Origin: Variovorax sp. J22G73
GTDB lineage: Bacteria > Pseudomonadota > Gammaproteobacteria > Burkholderiales > Burkholderiaceae_C
Length of the DNA stretch: 64,000 bases
Assembly (NCBI RefSeq): GCF_030317035.1
Contig: NZ_JASZYK010000008.1
Location: forward strand, 124,001 to 188,000
Direction of reading: 5' to 3'
Made by a program: the position numbers and the translations under genes. Positions within the stretch are counted from its first letter, which is position 1. The number at the start of each line of letters is the position of its first letter. Under the pieces are notes generated by a model. That model had not been told where the DNA came from and made no database searches. It saw only the letters and a program-made list of their open reading frames with translations. This document shows positions 1 through 7,492 of this stretch, piece by piece.

Positions 1-269
1 TGCGGAAACAGCAGCGTGATGCCGAACAGCGCCATCATCACGATCGCCGCCAGGCGCCCGTACTGGTTGGCCTGCACGGCCCAGCCGCCGCCCACCGCGG
101 CCAGCGAGGCCACGCCGGCGAAGGTCAGCGCCATGCCGAGCAACAGCGGCAGCCCGCTTTTCAGAAAGGGCTGGTCCCCGCGCGCGAACACGAACGGCAG
201 GACCGGAAGAATGCAGGGGCTGAGGATGGTCAGCACCCCGCCCAGGTAGGCGACGACGAAAAGAAGCAT
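1..269 (-). CDS. DipZ/CcdA-like cytochrome c biogenesis (thiol electron transfer) protein, 5' part only
   Basis: Only the first 89 codons lie in the window; the gene runs off the left edge. Reading from the ATG at 269, the product begins MLLFVVAYLGGVLTILSPC and continues ILPVLPFVFARG, followed by two more hydrophobic segments. The Ser-Pro-Cys then Leu-Pro signature in the first membrane helix is typical of the DsbD/CcdA/DipZ family, which passes reducing equivalents across the inner membrane to periplasmic thiol proteins. It lies 28 bases downstream of an exported MsrB on the same strand, which fits a supply of electrons to that enzyme (inference). Whether it carries DipZ-type C-terminal redox domains cannot be seen. 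Confidence 0.75.
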   Translation of the reverse strand, partial: MLLFVVAYLGGVLTILSPCILPVLPFVFARGDQPFLKSGLPLLLGMALTFAGVASLAAVGGGWAVQANQYGRLAAIVMMALFGITLLFP

Positions 270-297
270 GGGGAGAGCGGGAGCAGGTCCGTGGAAA

Positions 298-828
298 TCA
301 GGCGGCGCCGGGGGTGAACTTCATGGCCAGGCCGTTCATGCAGTAGCGCAGGCCGGTGGGCTTGGGGCCGTCGTCGAACACATGGCCCAGGTGGCCGCCG
401 CAACGGCGGCAGTGCACCTCGTTGCGCGTCATGCCGGCGGAGCTGTCGACCTTCTGGGCCACCGCGTTCGGCAGCGGCTGCCAGAAGCTGGGCCAGCCGG
501 TCTTGCTGTCGAACTTGGTCTTGGAAGAAAACGCGTCGAGCGAACACCCCGCGCAGCTGAACCTGCCTTCGCGGTGCTCGTCGTTCAGCGGGCTGGTGTA
601 GGGCCGCTCCGTGCCTTCCTGGCGCAGCACCGCGTACTGGTTGGGCGAAAGCAGCTTGCGCCATTCGGCGTCGGTGCGGGTCACTTCGAACTTCTCGGCG
701 TCGGCGGCATGCGCCAGGCCGGCGCTCCAGCCGAAGGCATCGACCACGGCCAGGCCGACCGCCGACGCGGCGGCCTTCAGGACGAAACGGCGTCCGGGGT
801 GGTGGTGAGCGTGATGAGGGTGGTTCAT
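298..828 (-). CDS. msrB: Tat-exported peptide-methionine (R)-S-oxide reductase MsrB
   Basis: The product (176 aa) repairs methionine-R-sulfoxide in oxidised proteins. The zinc-binding pairs C92/C95 and C140/C143 (HCRRCGGHLGHVF) and the catalytic cysteine C163 in GLRYCMNG are all present, so a complete MsrB domain spans about residues 48-172. The N terminus has a twin-arginine signal (PGRRFVLKAAASAVGLAVV, arginines 13-14) ending near AHA, so it should act in the periplasm. The start at 828 is chosen because it places the Tat motif at the N terminus, with AAGGA upstream; a longer in-frame start at 918 would bury the signal. The next gene on this strand is a DipZ/CcdA-like electron donor. Confidence 0.9.
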   Translation of the reverse strand: MNHPHHAHHHPGRRFVLKAAASAVGLAVVDAFGWSAGLAHAADAEKFEVTRTDAEWRKLLSPNQYAVLRQEGTERPYTSPLNDEHREGRFSCAGCSLDAFSSKTKFDSKTGWPSFWQPLPNAVAQKVDSSAGMTRNEVHCRRCGGHLGHVFDDGPKPTGLRYCMNGLAMKFTPGAA

Positions 829-1166
829 GGCGAGTGCATCCTTGGAGGTGAGGGCTGTGCAGGCATGTACGCGGCTTCGATATGTATGGATGTGCATAGC
901 GCAGGGCATACTTTTCATCGCGTTTCGAATTCGCGCTCCGTGCAGCGTAGTTCGGGTGCGGCGCGGCGAAGGTTACGGCCGGTGGGCGCCCGCCAAAGAA
1001 AACGGCCCGAACGAAACGCAGCGCTTCGACAAGGTCAGCGCGCATCGCCCGTTCAGGGGATGGGCAGCCGGTACAGGCTTGCTAGGCTGCGCACCGCAGC
1101 CCCGTTGCCAGAACAAGGCCACGCGAAGGCCTGACAAGAGTGCATTCCCATGACAAGGAGCAGACG
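829..1166. other. Intergenic region between divergent msrB and DUF2235 genes
   Basis: This stretch separates two divergent genes and should hold both promoters. The only clear signal is the AAGGAG ribosome-binding site at 1155-1160 serving the ATG at 1167. A GTG at 1140 could extend the downstream ORF by nine codons, but it lacks such a site. I see no convincing dyad, terminator or RNA gene. Confidence 0.5.
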
Positions 1167-2972
1167 ATGACCGGATTCGAAGGCATTTCCCCTGCCGGCA
1201 ACGAGACCGGCATGCGCCAGTTGATCGTTTGCTGCGACGGCACCAACAACACCCTGACCGGCGGTGTCGCGGACACCAACGTGCTGCAGTTCCACCAGCA
1301 CCTGGTCAGGCACCCTGCGCCCCCAGGGGTCGAGCGAATACTGTTCTACGACCCCGGTGTCGGTTCTCCCGATGCGGTGCCTCCCACGGACCCCATGGAC
1401 TGGGTCAAGCGCAGCTGGGAGCGCACGTCGGGGCTGGCCTCGGGCCGGGGCATCTACGACAACATCGCCGAGGCCTATCGCTTCCTCATGCGGCACTGGC
1501 GCGGCGAGCAGGACCAGATCTACTGCTTCGGGTTCTCGCGTGGCGCATTCACCGCGCGTTGCGTCGTGGGCATGGTCCACCTGTTCGGCATCCTCGAGCC
1601 GCAACACGAGGCCATGGTCCCCACGCTGATCCGCATCTATTTCTCGCTGCCGTCCGGACAAGGGCGCTGGTGGCAGCGCGCCACGCGCTGGCTTCACCAG
1701 TCGACAGCCAGGAAAGGAGTCGCAGGCCGCGCCGTACCGGAGCAGGGCCGCGAGTTGCTGGCCAAACAGGTGCGCGACTACTTCGCCACGCCGCAAGGCC
1801 GCGAGGCCTGGGTGCATTGGGTCGGCGTGTGGGACACGGTGGAATCCGTGGGACTGCCGGGCCCCCTCTCGCGCAGTAATCCGAGCACCGCCACCTTTCT
1901 CGACAAGCGGGTTTGCAATGTGAGGCACGCCCTGGCCTTCGACGAGCACCGATGGACGTTCCTGCCCAGGCTGTACGAAGTTCCCGGCGATGTGGCGACA
2001 TTTGAATTCAACCGGGCCCGCACCCTCAAGCAAAGATGGTTCCCGGGCGTGCATTGCGACGTGGGCGGCAGCTACGCCCCCGAGGCGTCCGGCCTTTCAC
2101 TGATCGCGTTTCACTGGATGGTGAACGAGGTGGCCGCGGAGCTGCTCATTCCACCGTTGCCCGCCATCGAGGAAGACGCGCCAGTGCCCCTGCTCCACGA
2201 TGCGCTGTACGAAACACCGTGGTGGGCCCTTGCGGGAATGTGCCTGCGCGACATGAGGCCTCGCACGTTCATGCACTCAAAGGCCGCATCGGCAGAGGCC
2301 GGGGGCCATCACAAGCCGATCGAGATCATTCCGTTTCAGCGGCCGCCCGGGCTTGCCAGTGTCTGGGACCGCAGGCGTGCGTTGTGGCCTTTGGGGCTCG
2401 CAGGGGTGTCGGGCCTGCTCTTCCTGTTCGCCTCCGGCATTTGCCTGCTTGCGGAAGCACAGCGCACCGGCGGCTGGGCACACACGTTCTGGAATGCGCT
2501 GTGCGAGCCCTCGCGCTTTGCATGGGCGCAACTGGGCGTCTTGTTCGCTGGTGGATTGCCGGCGCAAGGCCAGCTGCCGTGGCAGGCACACGGCCAACCC
2601 GCGTGGGCCCTGTTCTGGGACTTCGCGTTCATCGGCGCGTACGGCTATCTGATCGCGCGATGCGCCTCGCGCGCATTCACCTGGATGGCGGGTCTGCGTG
2701 CTCCGGGACAAGCCAGGCCCTTCTGGCACGTTCTCGGCATGGCGCCCCTGCTGGCCGTCGGCGCCGATGCCGCGGAAAACATCGCCACGCTGTCGGCGAT
2801 GGCGGTGCATGGCCTCGGCGTGGATTGGCTGGCCTTCGCCCTTCTCTACGTGGCGGCCATCTGCGCGCTGGCAAAGTTCGCGGGGCTCGTTGCGTGCACT
2901 CCGTTTCTCGTCGTTCGTCTGGTCATGGTCGTCGCGGGCCGCAGTCGCATCGGTGCGGTGAACCGCGCCTGA
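1167..2972 (+). CDS. DUF2235 alpha/beta-hydrolase with C-terminal membrane segments
   Basis: The product (601 aa) begins with a DUF2235 domain (about residues 15-390): the opening RQLIVCCDGTNNT, the nucleophile elbow GFSRGAFTAR (GxSxG), GVWDTVESVG and FPGVHCDVGGSY. This fold is shared with Tle1 phospholipase effectors of type VI secretion and with uncharacterised hydrolases. Unlike most short family members, the last 200 residues hold about five hydrophobic stretches, for example LGLAGVSGLLFLFASGICLL, so the protein is probably membrane-anchored. The ATG at 1167 is preferred because AAGGAG lies 6 bases upstream. No VgrG, PAAR or immunity gene is adjacent, so an effector role is not supported here. 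Substrate unknown; lipid esters are the reasonable guess. Confidence 0.8.
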   Translation: MTGFEGISPAGNETGMRQLIVCCDGTNNTLTGGVADTNVLQFHQHLVRHPAPPGVERILFYDPGVGSPDAVPPTDPMDWVKRSWERTSGLASGRGIYDNIAEAYRFLMRHWRGEQDQIYCFGFSRGAFTARCVVGMVHLFGILEPQHEAMVPTLIRIYFSLPSGQGRWWQRATRWLHQSTARKGVAGRAVPEQGRELLAKQVRDYFATPQGREAWVHWVGVWDTVESVGLPGPLSRSNPSTATFLDKRVCNVRHALAFDEHRWTFLPRLYEVPGDVATFEFNRARTLKQRWFPGVHCDVGGSYAPEASGLSLIAFHWMVNEVAAELLIPPLPAIEEDAPVPLLHDALYETPWWALAGMCLRDMRPRTFMHSKAASAEAGGHHKPIEIIPFQRPPGLASVWDRRRALWPLGLAGVSGLLFLFASGICLLAEAQRTGGWAHTFWNALCEPSRFAWAQLGVLFAGGLPAQGQLPWQAHGQPAWALFWDFAFIGAYGYLIARCASRAFTWMAGLRAPGQARPFWHVLGMAPLLAVGADAAENIATLSAMAVHGLGVDWLAFALLYVAAICALAKFAGLVACTPFLVVRLVMVVAGRSRIGAVNRA

Positions 2973-2996
2973 CATGCGCCGCGTGCGCCGCGCCGG

Positions 2997-3428
2997 CTAG
3001 CTTGCGGCCCGCGCACGTGATGCGCGCTTCGCTCCCGCCACGGCACCCACCCTCGGCGGCTCCGGCGGCGCGCCTGAGGCGCCAGCGCGCAGCCACAAGA
3101 TCTTCGCGTCGATGAAGCGCACCATCGCCGCGAGCTCCTTCGCCTGCCGGCTGAGCTTGTCGCGCTGCGCGACCATGGTCTGCAGCATCACCTTGCGGCC
3201 GCCGGCGCGGCGCTCGTTCATCAGCAGCTTGATGTCGGCCAGCGACATGCCCATGGCCTGCCCCGCGCGAATGGCGGCCACGATGCGCAGGTCCCGCGGC
3301 GAAAACTCCAGGTAAGGGCGCGCGCCGCCCGCCAGGCCCGCAGTGGGCGTCAGCAGCCCCTGGCGGACATAGAAGCGCACCGTGGCCACATTGAGGCCGG
3401 CCGCTTGCGAAAACTCTGCGATCCACAT
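2997..3428 (-). CDS. MerR-family transcriptional regulator
   Basis: The product (143 aa) has a MerR-type N-terminal winged helix (WIAEFSQAAGLNVATVRFYVRQGLL, here split as WIAEFSQAAGLN and VATVRFYVRQGLL), the typical region around SLADIKLLMNERR, and a coiled dimerisation helix, then a basic tail rich in Ala and Arg. No cysteine pattern of metal sensors is visible, so the ligand is probably organic or redox (inference). The ATG at 3428 is chosen because the helix-turn-helix then starts at residue 2 and GGAG lies 7 bases upstream. It is divergent from an alpha/beta hydrolase gene whose promoter has the 19-bp spacer typical of MerR targets, so it probably activates that gene. Confidence 0.88.
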   Translation of the reverse strand: MWIAEFSQAAGLNVATVRFYVRQGLLTPTAGLAGGARPYLEFSPRDLRIVAAIRAGQAMGMSLADIKLLMNERRAGGRKVMLQTMVAQRDKLSRQAKELAAMVRFIDAKILWLRAGASGAPPEPPRVGAVAGAKRASRARAAS

Positions 3429-3454
3429 GAAGGTGCTCCGATGTGCCGAATGGC

Positions 3455-3485
3455 TTGACTGTGAACTGAACTTCATACTTATAAC
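3455..3485 (+). promoter_or_regulatory. MerR-type promoter with 19-bp spacer and imperfect operator dyad
   Basis: A -35 box TTGACT (3455-3460) and a -10 box TATAAC (3480-3485) are separated by 19 bases instead of the usual 17. MerR-family activators bind within such over-long spacers and untwist them. The spacer region holds an imperfect dyad (arms ACTGTGAA and TTCATACT, 3458-3479) centred between the two boxes. The promoter points at the alpha/beta hydrolase and lies upstream of the divergent merR-like gene. Confidence 0.75.
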
Positions 3486-3531
3486 CAGCGCGTGACGTCG
3501 ATCTACCGCAACCCCCATGGAAGAAATTGAA

Positions 3532-4278
3532 ATGACCCACCCGACACCGCTGCTGCTCCTGCCCGGCCTGATGAACGACGAACGGGTGTGGGACCCGGTG
3601 CGCAAGGCGCTTCCGGCCGAACGCGAAGTCGTCGTGTCCCCCACCCACACCGCGGACAGCATCACGACGCTGGCCGCCGCCGCGCTCGCCGCGATGCCGC
3701 CCGGCAAGTTCGCCGTCGCTGGCTTTTCCCTCGGCGGTTACGTGGCGGTCGAGGTGTGCCGGCAGGCGCCCGAGCGCATCGCGGGTATCGCGCTGCTCGA
3801 CACCGGCGCGCGCGCCGATTCGGAAGAAGCCACGCAGAACCGCCGCCGCATGGTGGCAGCGCTGGGCTCGGGCAGCGCGAGCTTCGCGCAGGTGGCGGGT
3901 GGCTTCGCGCCCATCACGCTGCACCCCGCGCACGCGCAGGACGCGCAGCTGCTGCAACTGCTCGGCGACATGGCGCGCAGCGTGGGAACCGAAGGCTTCA
4001 CGCGCCAGCAGACGGCCGCCATGAACCGGCAGGATGGCCGCGACGTGCTGCGCACGCTGCACTGCCCCGCCCTGGTGCTGTGCGGCCGCGAAGACCAGAT
4101 CACCCCGCCGGCGCTGAGCGAGGAAATGGCGAGCCTGCTGCCCGGCAATGTCGAGTTGGTGCTGGTGCCGCAGTCGGGCCACATGTCGACGCTGGAGCAG
4201 CCCACCGCCGTGGTCGAGGCGTTCACTCGTTGGGTCGCGCGCGTCGACGCGTTTGTGTCTTCAGCCGATACGCGATGA
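3532..4278 (+). CDS. Alpha/beta fold hydrolase under MerR control
   Basis: The product (248 aa) is a soluble alpha/beta hydrolase. Visible are the oxyanion-hole region LLLLPGLMNDERVW, the nucleophile elbow AGFSLGGY with Ser66, the strand LVLCGREDQITPP carrying the acid residue, and the C-terminal QSGHMSTLEQP with the catalytic His. Such enzymes are esterases, lactonases or related hydrolases; the substrate cannot be read from sequence. The ATG at 3532 has GGAAGA 7 bases upstream, whereas the ATG at 3517 in the same frame has no ribosome-binding site. It is divergent from the MerR gene, with the 19-bp-spacer promoter at 3455-3485 upstream. Confidence 0.85.
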   Translation: MTHPTPLLLLPGLMNDERVWDPVRKALPAEREVVVSPTHTADSITTLAAAALAAMPPGKFAVAGFSLGGYVAVEVCRQAPERIAGIALLDTGARADSEEATQNRRRMVAALGSGSASFAQVAGGFAPITLHPAHAQDAQLLQLLGDMARSVGTEGFTRQQTAAMNRQDGRDVLRTLHCPALVLCGREDQITPPALSEEMASLLPGNVELVLVPQSGHMSTLEQPTAVVEAFTRWVARVDAFVSSADTR

Positions 4279-4309
4279 AGTGACTGCCACCAGCCCTCGC
4301 GTCAACTGT

Positions 4310-5119
4310 TCAACGAAACGCCGTGGTGCGGTAAGGGCTGCGCGCCTCCTTCAGCAGCATCCGGTTGGTGCGCAACAGGTGCTCCTCGCGCTCGTGTGAA
4401 TACCGCCAGATCAGCCCGCCCGCGATGTAGGCCGCGCTCACCTGCGGCCAGTCTGCATAGGCCTGCTGCACCTGCTGCTTGAGCCCCCCCGCGAAGCCCG
4501 CGAACTCCGCGCGGTCGATGAAGCCCAGCTGCACCGCCCAGCGCGACAGGCTCACGAGGCGCACCGCGTCCCATGCGACCAGGCTGGTAATTTGCGCCGG
4601 CGCCACCTTGAAGTGCTTGCGCAGCTCGTCCACCCACGAGCGGCTTTGCGTGACCACCTGCGACACGTCGGTGAACGAGAGCCCGCTCTGCGCCGACAGC
4701 GCCTTGTAGTCGAGGCTCTTGCGCGCCTTGATCTGGAAGAACGCGGGGAAGGTGCCTTCCACCAGCATGCGCACCAGTGGGTTGGTGGTCTGCACGGCGT
4801 CGTCGACGGCCGCGATGGCGCGCCACACCGAGGCATAGGTGTCGCGCTGCCCCTCTTCCACCAGCCAGCGCGCCTTTTCCTCGAAGCTGGCGCGGTCGCC
4901 CACGCCCCACACCTGCTCGATGCCCTCGCGCAGGCCCTCGTCGTCCTTGCCCGTGGCCACCGCGTCGACATGGTCGCCGTTGAAGGCGGAGAGCGGTGCG
5001 CTCAGCGTGACCAGCCAGGCCTCTTCCTGTGTGATGCGTGGCGTGGTGTCGGGTGCGTTGCCGAAGTGCAGCTTGTCGTTGTCCAGCAGTGCGTGGCCGA
5101 CGAAATCCCTGAATCCCAT
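4310..5119 (-). CDS. DUF1266 domain-containing protein
   Basis: The product (269 aa) has no signal peptide or membrane segment. The C-terminal half carries the DUF1266 pattern: repeated aromatic-rich helices including SLVAWDAVRLVSLSRWAVQLGFI and AYADWPQVSAAYIAGGLIWR. The family is of unknown function; E. coli YbeR/YbeU are relatives. The ATG at 5119 is chosen over upstream in-frame starts because GGGAGAA lies 5 bases before it and the upstream extension is Arg-rich and unlike the family. It converges on the alpha/beta hydrolase with 31 bases between stop codons. Neighbours do not suggest a role. Confidence 0.75.
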   Translation of the reverse strand: MGFRDFVGHALLDNDKLHFGNAPDTTPRITQEEAWLVTLSAPLSAFNGDHVDAVATGKDDEGLREGIEQVWGVGDRASFEEKARWLVEEGQRDTYASVWRAIAAVDDAVQTTNPLVRMLVEGTFPAFFQIKARKSLDYKALSAQSGLSFTDVSQVVTQSRSWVDELRKHFKVAPAQITSLVAWDAVRLVSLSRWAVQLGFIDRAEFAGFAGGLKQQVQQAYADWPQVSAAYIAGGLIWRYSHEREEHLLRTNRMLLKEARSPYRTTAFR

Positions 5120-5312
5120 GTGCTTCTCCCTGTGTCGAAAAAGGTATGCAGAAGCAGATTGCATCCGCATTGCTTGCATCGAATTTCTTATAGAAATCGG
5201 CCGCGCGCGGCTGTGACGCCGCACGGACCGGGGCGCATGTTAAGGGAGTTTCCAGATTGTTAAACGACGGCGATGCGAGCGCCTGCGACCACCACCAACG
5301 CCGCGGCTTTCG

Positions 5313-6098
5313 CTACGCCTGCGCCCGCGCGAACTCCACCGGTAGTTCCTTGAACTGCTTCTTCACCGCCGCCGTGGGCGCGCCGCCCACCACGATGCGC
5401 GCGAACGACTCCAGCGGGCTGAAGAAGGCGGGCCGCAGCGTGCCCAGCTTGCTTTCGTCGACGACCAGGAAGCTCTGCGACGCGCTGCGTATCGCCGCCT
5501 GCTTCACCGGCACCTCGTGAAAGTTGGAGCAGCTCGCGCCGCGCTGCAGGTCGAGGCCGCCCGCCGAGATGAAGGCCTTGTTCACGCCCAGCTTGTTCAG
5601 GTACTGCAGGCCTTCGTCGGAGAAGAAGGTGGCCGACGAGGGGTGGTACAGCCCGCCCAGCAGCATCAGTTGCGTGTGGGGCCGGCGGCTCAGCACCGCG
5701 GCAATGTTGGTGGAGTAACACACCACGCTCAACGGCATGTCCGGCGGCAGCGCCTCGGCGAAGTGGACCATGGTGGTGCCGCAGTCGATGAACAGGCTGT
5801 CGTGCGGCTGCACCCATTGCGCCGCGTGCTCGCAGGCCAGGCGCTTGTTGGCGGCGTGCTGGTCGCTGGCCTCGTCGAGCGAGTAGCGCTCGGCACCGGG
5901 CAGCGTGGTCGCCAGCACGTAGCCACCGAGGGCGGACAGCGGCGAATCGGCCGACGACAGGTCGCGCCGGATGGTCATCTCGGTCACGTCCAGCCGCTGT
6001 GCGGCCAGCTTGATCGGCAACGGCCCGCCGGCCTCCACGAGCTCCTGCATCCTGGCCAGGCGCACGGCCCGGGCTTCGGCCCCAGCGGTTTTTCTCAT
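5313..6098 (-). CDS. deoR: DeoR/GlpR-family repressor of the divergent deo-type operon
   Basis: The product (261 aa) has an N-terminal DeoR winged helix (about residues 14-66, with LPIKLAAQRLDVTEMTIRRDL) and a DeoR C-terminal sugar-phosphate sensor domain containing DSLFIDCGTTMVHF and the late motifs LGGLYHPSS and FISAGGLDL. Family members repress sugar catabolic operons and release DNA on binding a phosphorylated sugar. It is divergent from deoC, and two copies of an AATGTTATTG-type palindrome lie between the genes. The core TGTTATTG/CAATAACA resembles the E. coli DeoR operator TGTTAGAA/TTCTAACA, which supports a deoxyribose-phosphate-type inducer. The symbol is given by analogy. Confidence 0.85.
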   Translation of the reverse strand: MRKTAGAEARAVRLARMQELVEAGGPLPIKLAAQRLDVTEMTIRRDLSSADSPLSALGGYVLATTLPGAERYSLDEASDQHAANKRLACEHAAQWVQPHDSLFIDCGTTMVHFAEALPPDMPLSVVCYSTNIAAVLSRRPHTQLMLLGGLYHPSSATFFSDEGLQYLNKLGVNKAFISAGGLDLQRGASCSNFHEVPVKQAAIRSASQSFLVVDESKLGTLRPAFFSPLESFARIVVGGAPTAAVKKQFKELPVEFARAQA

Positions 6099-6150
6099 GT
6101 TCGGCTTTCTTGCATCGATGGCTTCGAGTATCGGTCATCGGTTGATGCTG

Positions 6151-6170
6151 AATGTTATTGAAAAAACATC
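6151..6170. promoter_or_regulatory. DeoR-type operator copy 1 (imperfect)
   Basis: AATGTTATTG at 6151-6160 is followed by AAAAAACATC, matching the perfect downstream palindrome at 17 of 20 positions. Its centre lies 31 bp from that of the second copy, about three helical turns, so both could be bound on the same DNA face. It sits between deoR and deoC and is closest to the deoR start. Confidence 0.65.
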
Positions 6171-6181
6171 TTGCAGATTTA

Positions 6182-6201
6182 AATGTTATTGCAATAACAT
6201 T
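6182..6201. promoter_or_regulatory. DeoR-type operator copy 2 (perfect 20-bp palindrome)
   Basis: AATGTTATTG is followed directly by its reverse complement CAATAACATT. The inner 16 bases, TGTTATTG/CAATAACA, have the same size and outer bases as the E. coli DeoR operator (TGTTAGAA/TTCTAACA). A possible -10 box TAACAT (6195-6200) with TTGCAG 18 bases upstream would place this operator over the deoC promoter. Confidence 0.75.
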
Positions 6202-6251
6202 CAGGCCAACACGCCGTCGGCCCTGCACGACGGCACGCAACACACACCACC

Positions 6252-6279
6252 GCCGCAGTGCCTTGCAAGGCACTGCGGC
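6252..6279. promoter_or_regulatory. Perfect 28-bp palindrome in the deo leader
   Basis: GCCGCAGTGCCTTG at 6252-6265 is followed without a gap by its exact reverse complement, ending at 6279. It lies between the DeoR-type operators and the start of a short leader ORF (6296), with the GGAGAC ribosome-binding region just after it. In RNA it would form a very stable hairpin; as DNA it could be a further protein-binding site. No run of T follows, so it is not a standard terminator. Confidence 0.6.
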
Positions 6280-6295
6280 CACGGAGACAAGAGAC

Positions 6296-6367
6296 ATGCC
6301 CCTTGCCAGCCTGACACACGTGCCGCACCCGCGGCGCCTGCGCACCACCGCGCTCCCCACGCCATGA
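6296..6367 (+). CDS. Putative 23-residue leader peptide overlapping deoC
   Basis: ATG at 6296 opens a 23-codon frame (MPLASLTHVPHPRRLRTTAL, then PTP) preceded by a good ribosome-binding sequence, GGAGACAAGAG. Its stop TGA at 6365-6367 overlaps the deoC ATG at 6364 in the ATGA arrangement of translational coupling. deoC itself has no visible ribosome-binding site, so ribosomes ending here could restart on deoC (inference). The peptide is rich in Pro, Arg, Thr and Leu and resembles no family I know. It may be only a translation-coupling device. Confidence 0.45.
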   Translation: MPLASLTHVPHPRRLRTTALPTP

Positions 6368-7488
6368 CATCCACCTCACTCGTTCGCGCCAGCGGCACGG
6401 TGCGCTCGCGCCCGGCCGCGCCGGCCACGGCACTGGCCGCGGCAGCCGCCGCCGCAAAGGCCCCCACCGCCGAAGCAGCAGCGCCCACGGCGCAGCCAGA
6501 CGCCACCGCGCAGCGCAACCCGGCCGCGCAGCCCCACACCGCCGCGCGCAACACCGCGCAGCCCTTCGACAGCGGCTGGTTCGACAACATCCGCATCAAC
6601 CTCTCGGCCGCAGAGCGCCGCGTGGCCACGCTGCCCGGGCGCCGCTCCGTCAAGAAAGACGCGCAGGCCGGCTGGCTGCTGAAGGCCATCACCTGCATCG
6701 ACCTGACGACGCTCAACGGCGACGACACGGCCGAACGCGTGCGCCGGCTCTGCGCCAAGGCGGTGGCGCCGGTGCGCCCCGACCTGCTGGCCGCATTGGG
6801 CTTCGCGGACCGCACGCTGCACACGGGCGCGGTGTGCGTGTACCACCGCTTCGTGGCCACCGCGGTCGACGCGCTCGCAGGCACGGGCATTCCGGTGGCG
6901 GCGGTGTCCACCGGGTTTCCGGCGGGGCTGATTCCGCACGAGCTCAAGCTCAAGGAAATAGAGGCTTCGGTGCGCGACGGCGCGTCCGAGATCGACATCG
7001 TCATCACCCGCGAGCACGTGCTCACCGGCCAGTGGCAAAAGCTCTACGACGAGATGCGCGACTTTCGCCAGGCGGCGGGCAACGCGCACGTGAAAGCCAT
7101 TCTGGCGACCGGCGAGCTGAAGACGCTGCGCAACGTCGCCAAGGCGTCGATGGTCTGCATGATGGCCGGGGCCGACTTCATCAAGACCTCCACCGGCAAG
7201 GAAGGCGTGAACGCCACGCCGCTGGTCACGCTGGTGATGCTGCGAATGATCCGCCAGTACGAGGCGCGCACCGGCCTGCGCGTGGGCTACAAGCCGGCCG
7301 GCGGCGTGTCCACCGCCAAGACCGCGCTCGACTACCAGGTGCTCATGAAAGAAGAACTGGGCCGCGCGTGGCTGGAGCCCGACCTGTTCCGCATCGGCGC
7401 GTCCACGCTGCTGGCCGACATCGAGCGCCAGCTGGAGCACCACGTCACTGGCCGCTACTCGGCCTTCAACCGCCACCCGATCGGATGA
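6364..7488 (+). CDS. deoC: Deoxyribose-phosphate aldolase with Ala-rich N-terminal extension
   Basis: The enzyme cleaves 2-deoxyribose-5-phosphate to glyceraldehyde-3-phosphate and acetaldehyde through a Schiff base. The Schiff-base lysine is K274 in DFIKTSTGKEGVNATP and the second active lysine K310 in GYKPAGGVS; EIDIVI carries the conserved Asp211. At 374 residues it is longer than the E. coli enzyme (about 259), the extra length being mainly a low-complexity Ala/Pro/Thr/Gln N terminus (residues 1-65). No ribosome-binding site precedes the ATG, which overlaps the leader ORF stop. It is the first large gene of a run continuing with an aldehyde dehydrogenase 4 bases downstream. A later start that skips the Ala-rich part is possible. 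Confidence 0.92.
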   Translation: MTSTSLVRASGTVRSRPAAPATALAAAAAAAKAPTAEAAAPTAQPDATAQRNPAAQPHTAARNTAQPFDSGWFDNIRINLSAAERRVATLPGRRSVKKDAQAGWLLKAITCIDLTTLNGDDTAERVRRLCAKAVAPVRPDLLAALGFADRTLHTGAVCVYHRFVATAVDALAGTGIPVAAVSTGFPAGLIPHELKLKEIEASVRDGASEIDIVITREHVLTGQWQKLYDEMRDFRQAAGNAHVKAILATGELKTLRNVAKASMVCMMAGADFIKTSTGKEGVNATPLVTLVMLRMIRQYEARTGLRVGYKPAGGVSTAKTALDYQVLMKEELGRAWLEPDLFRIGASTLLADIERQLEHHVTGRYSAFNRHPIG

Positions 7489-7492
7489 CCCG

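Noticed and set aside
1167..2972. DUF2235 protein as a type VI secretion effector
   Set aside because: No VgrG, PAAR, adaptor or immunity gene is adjacent and the protein has a long hydrophobic tail.
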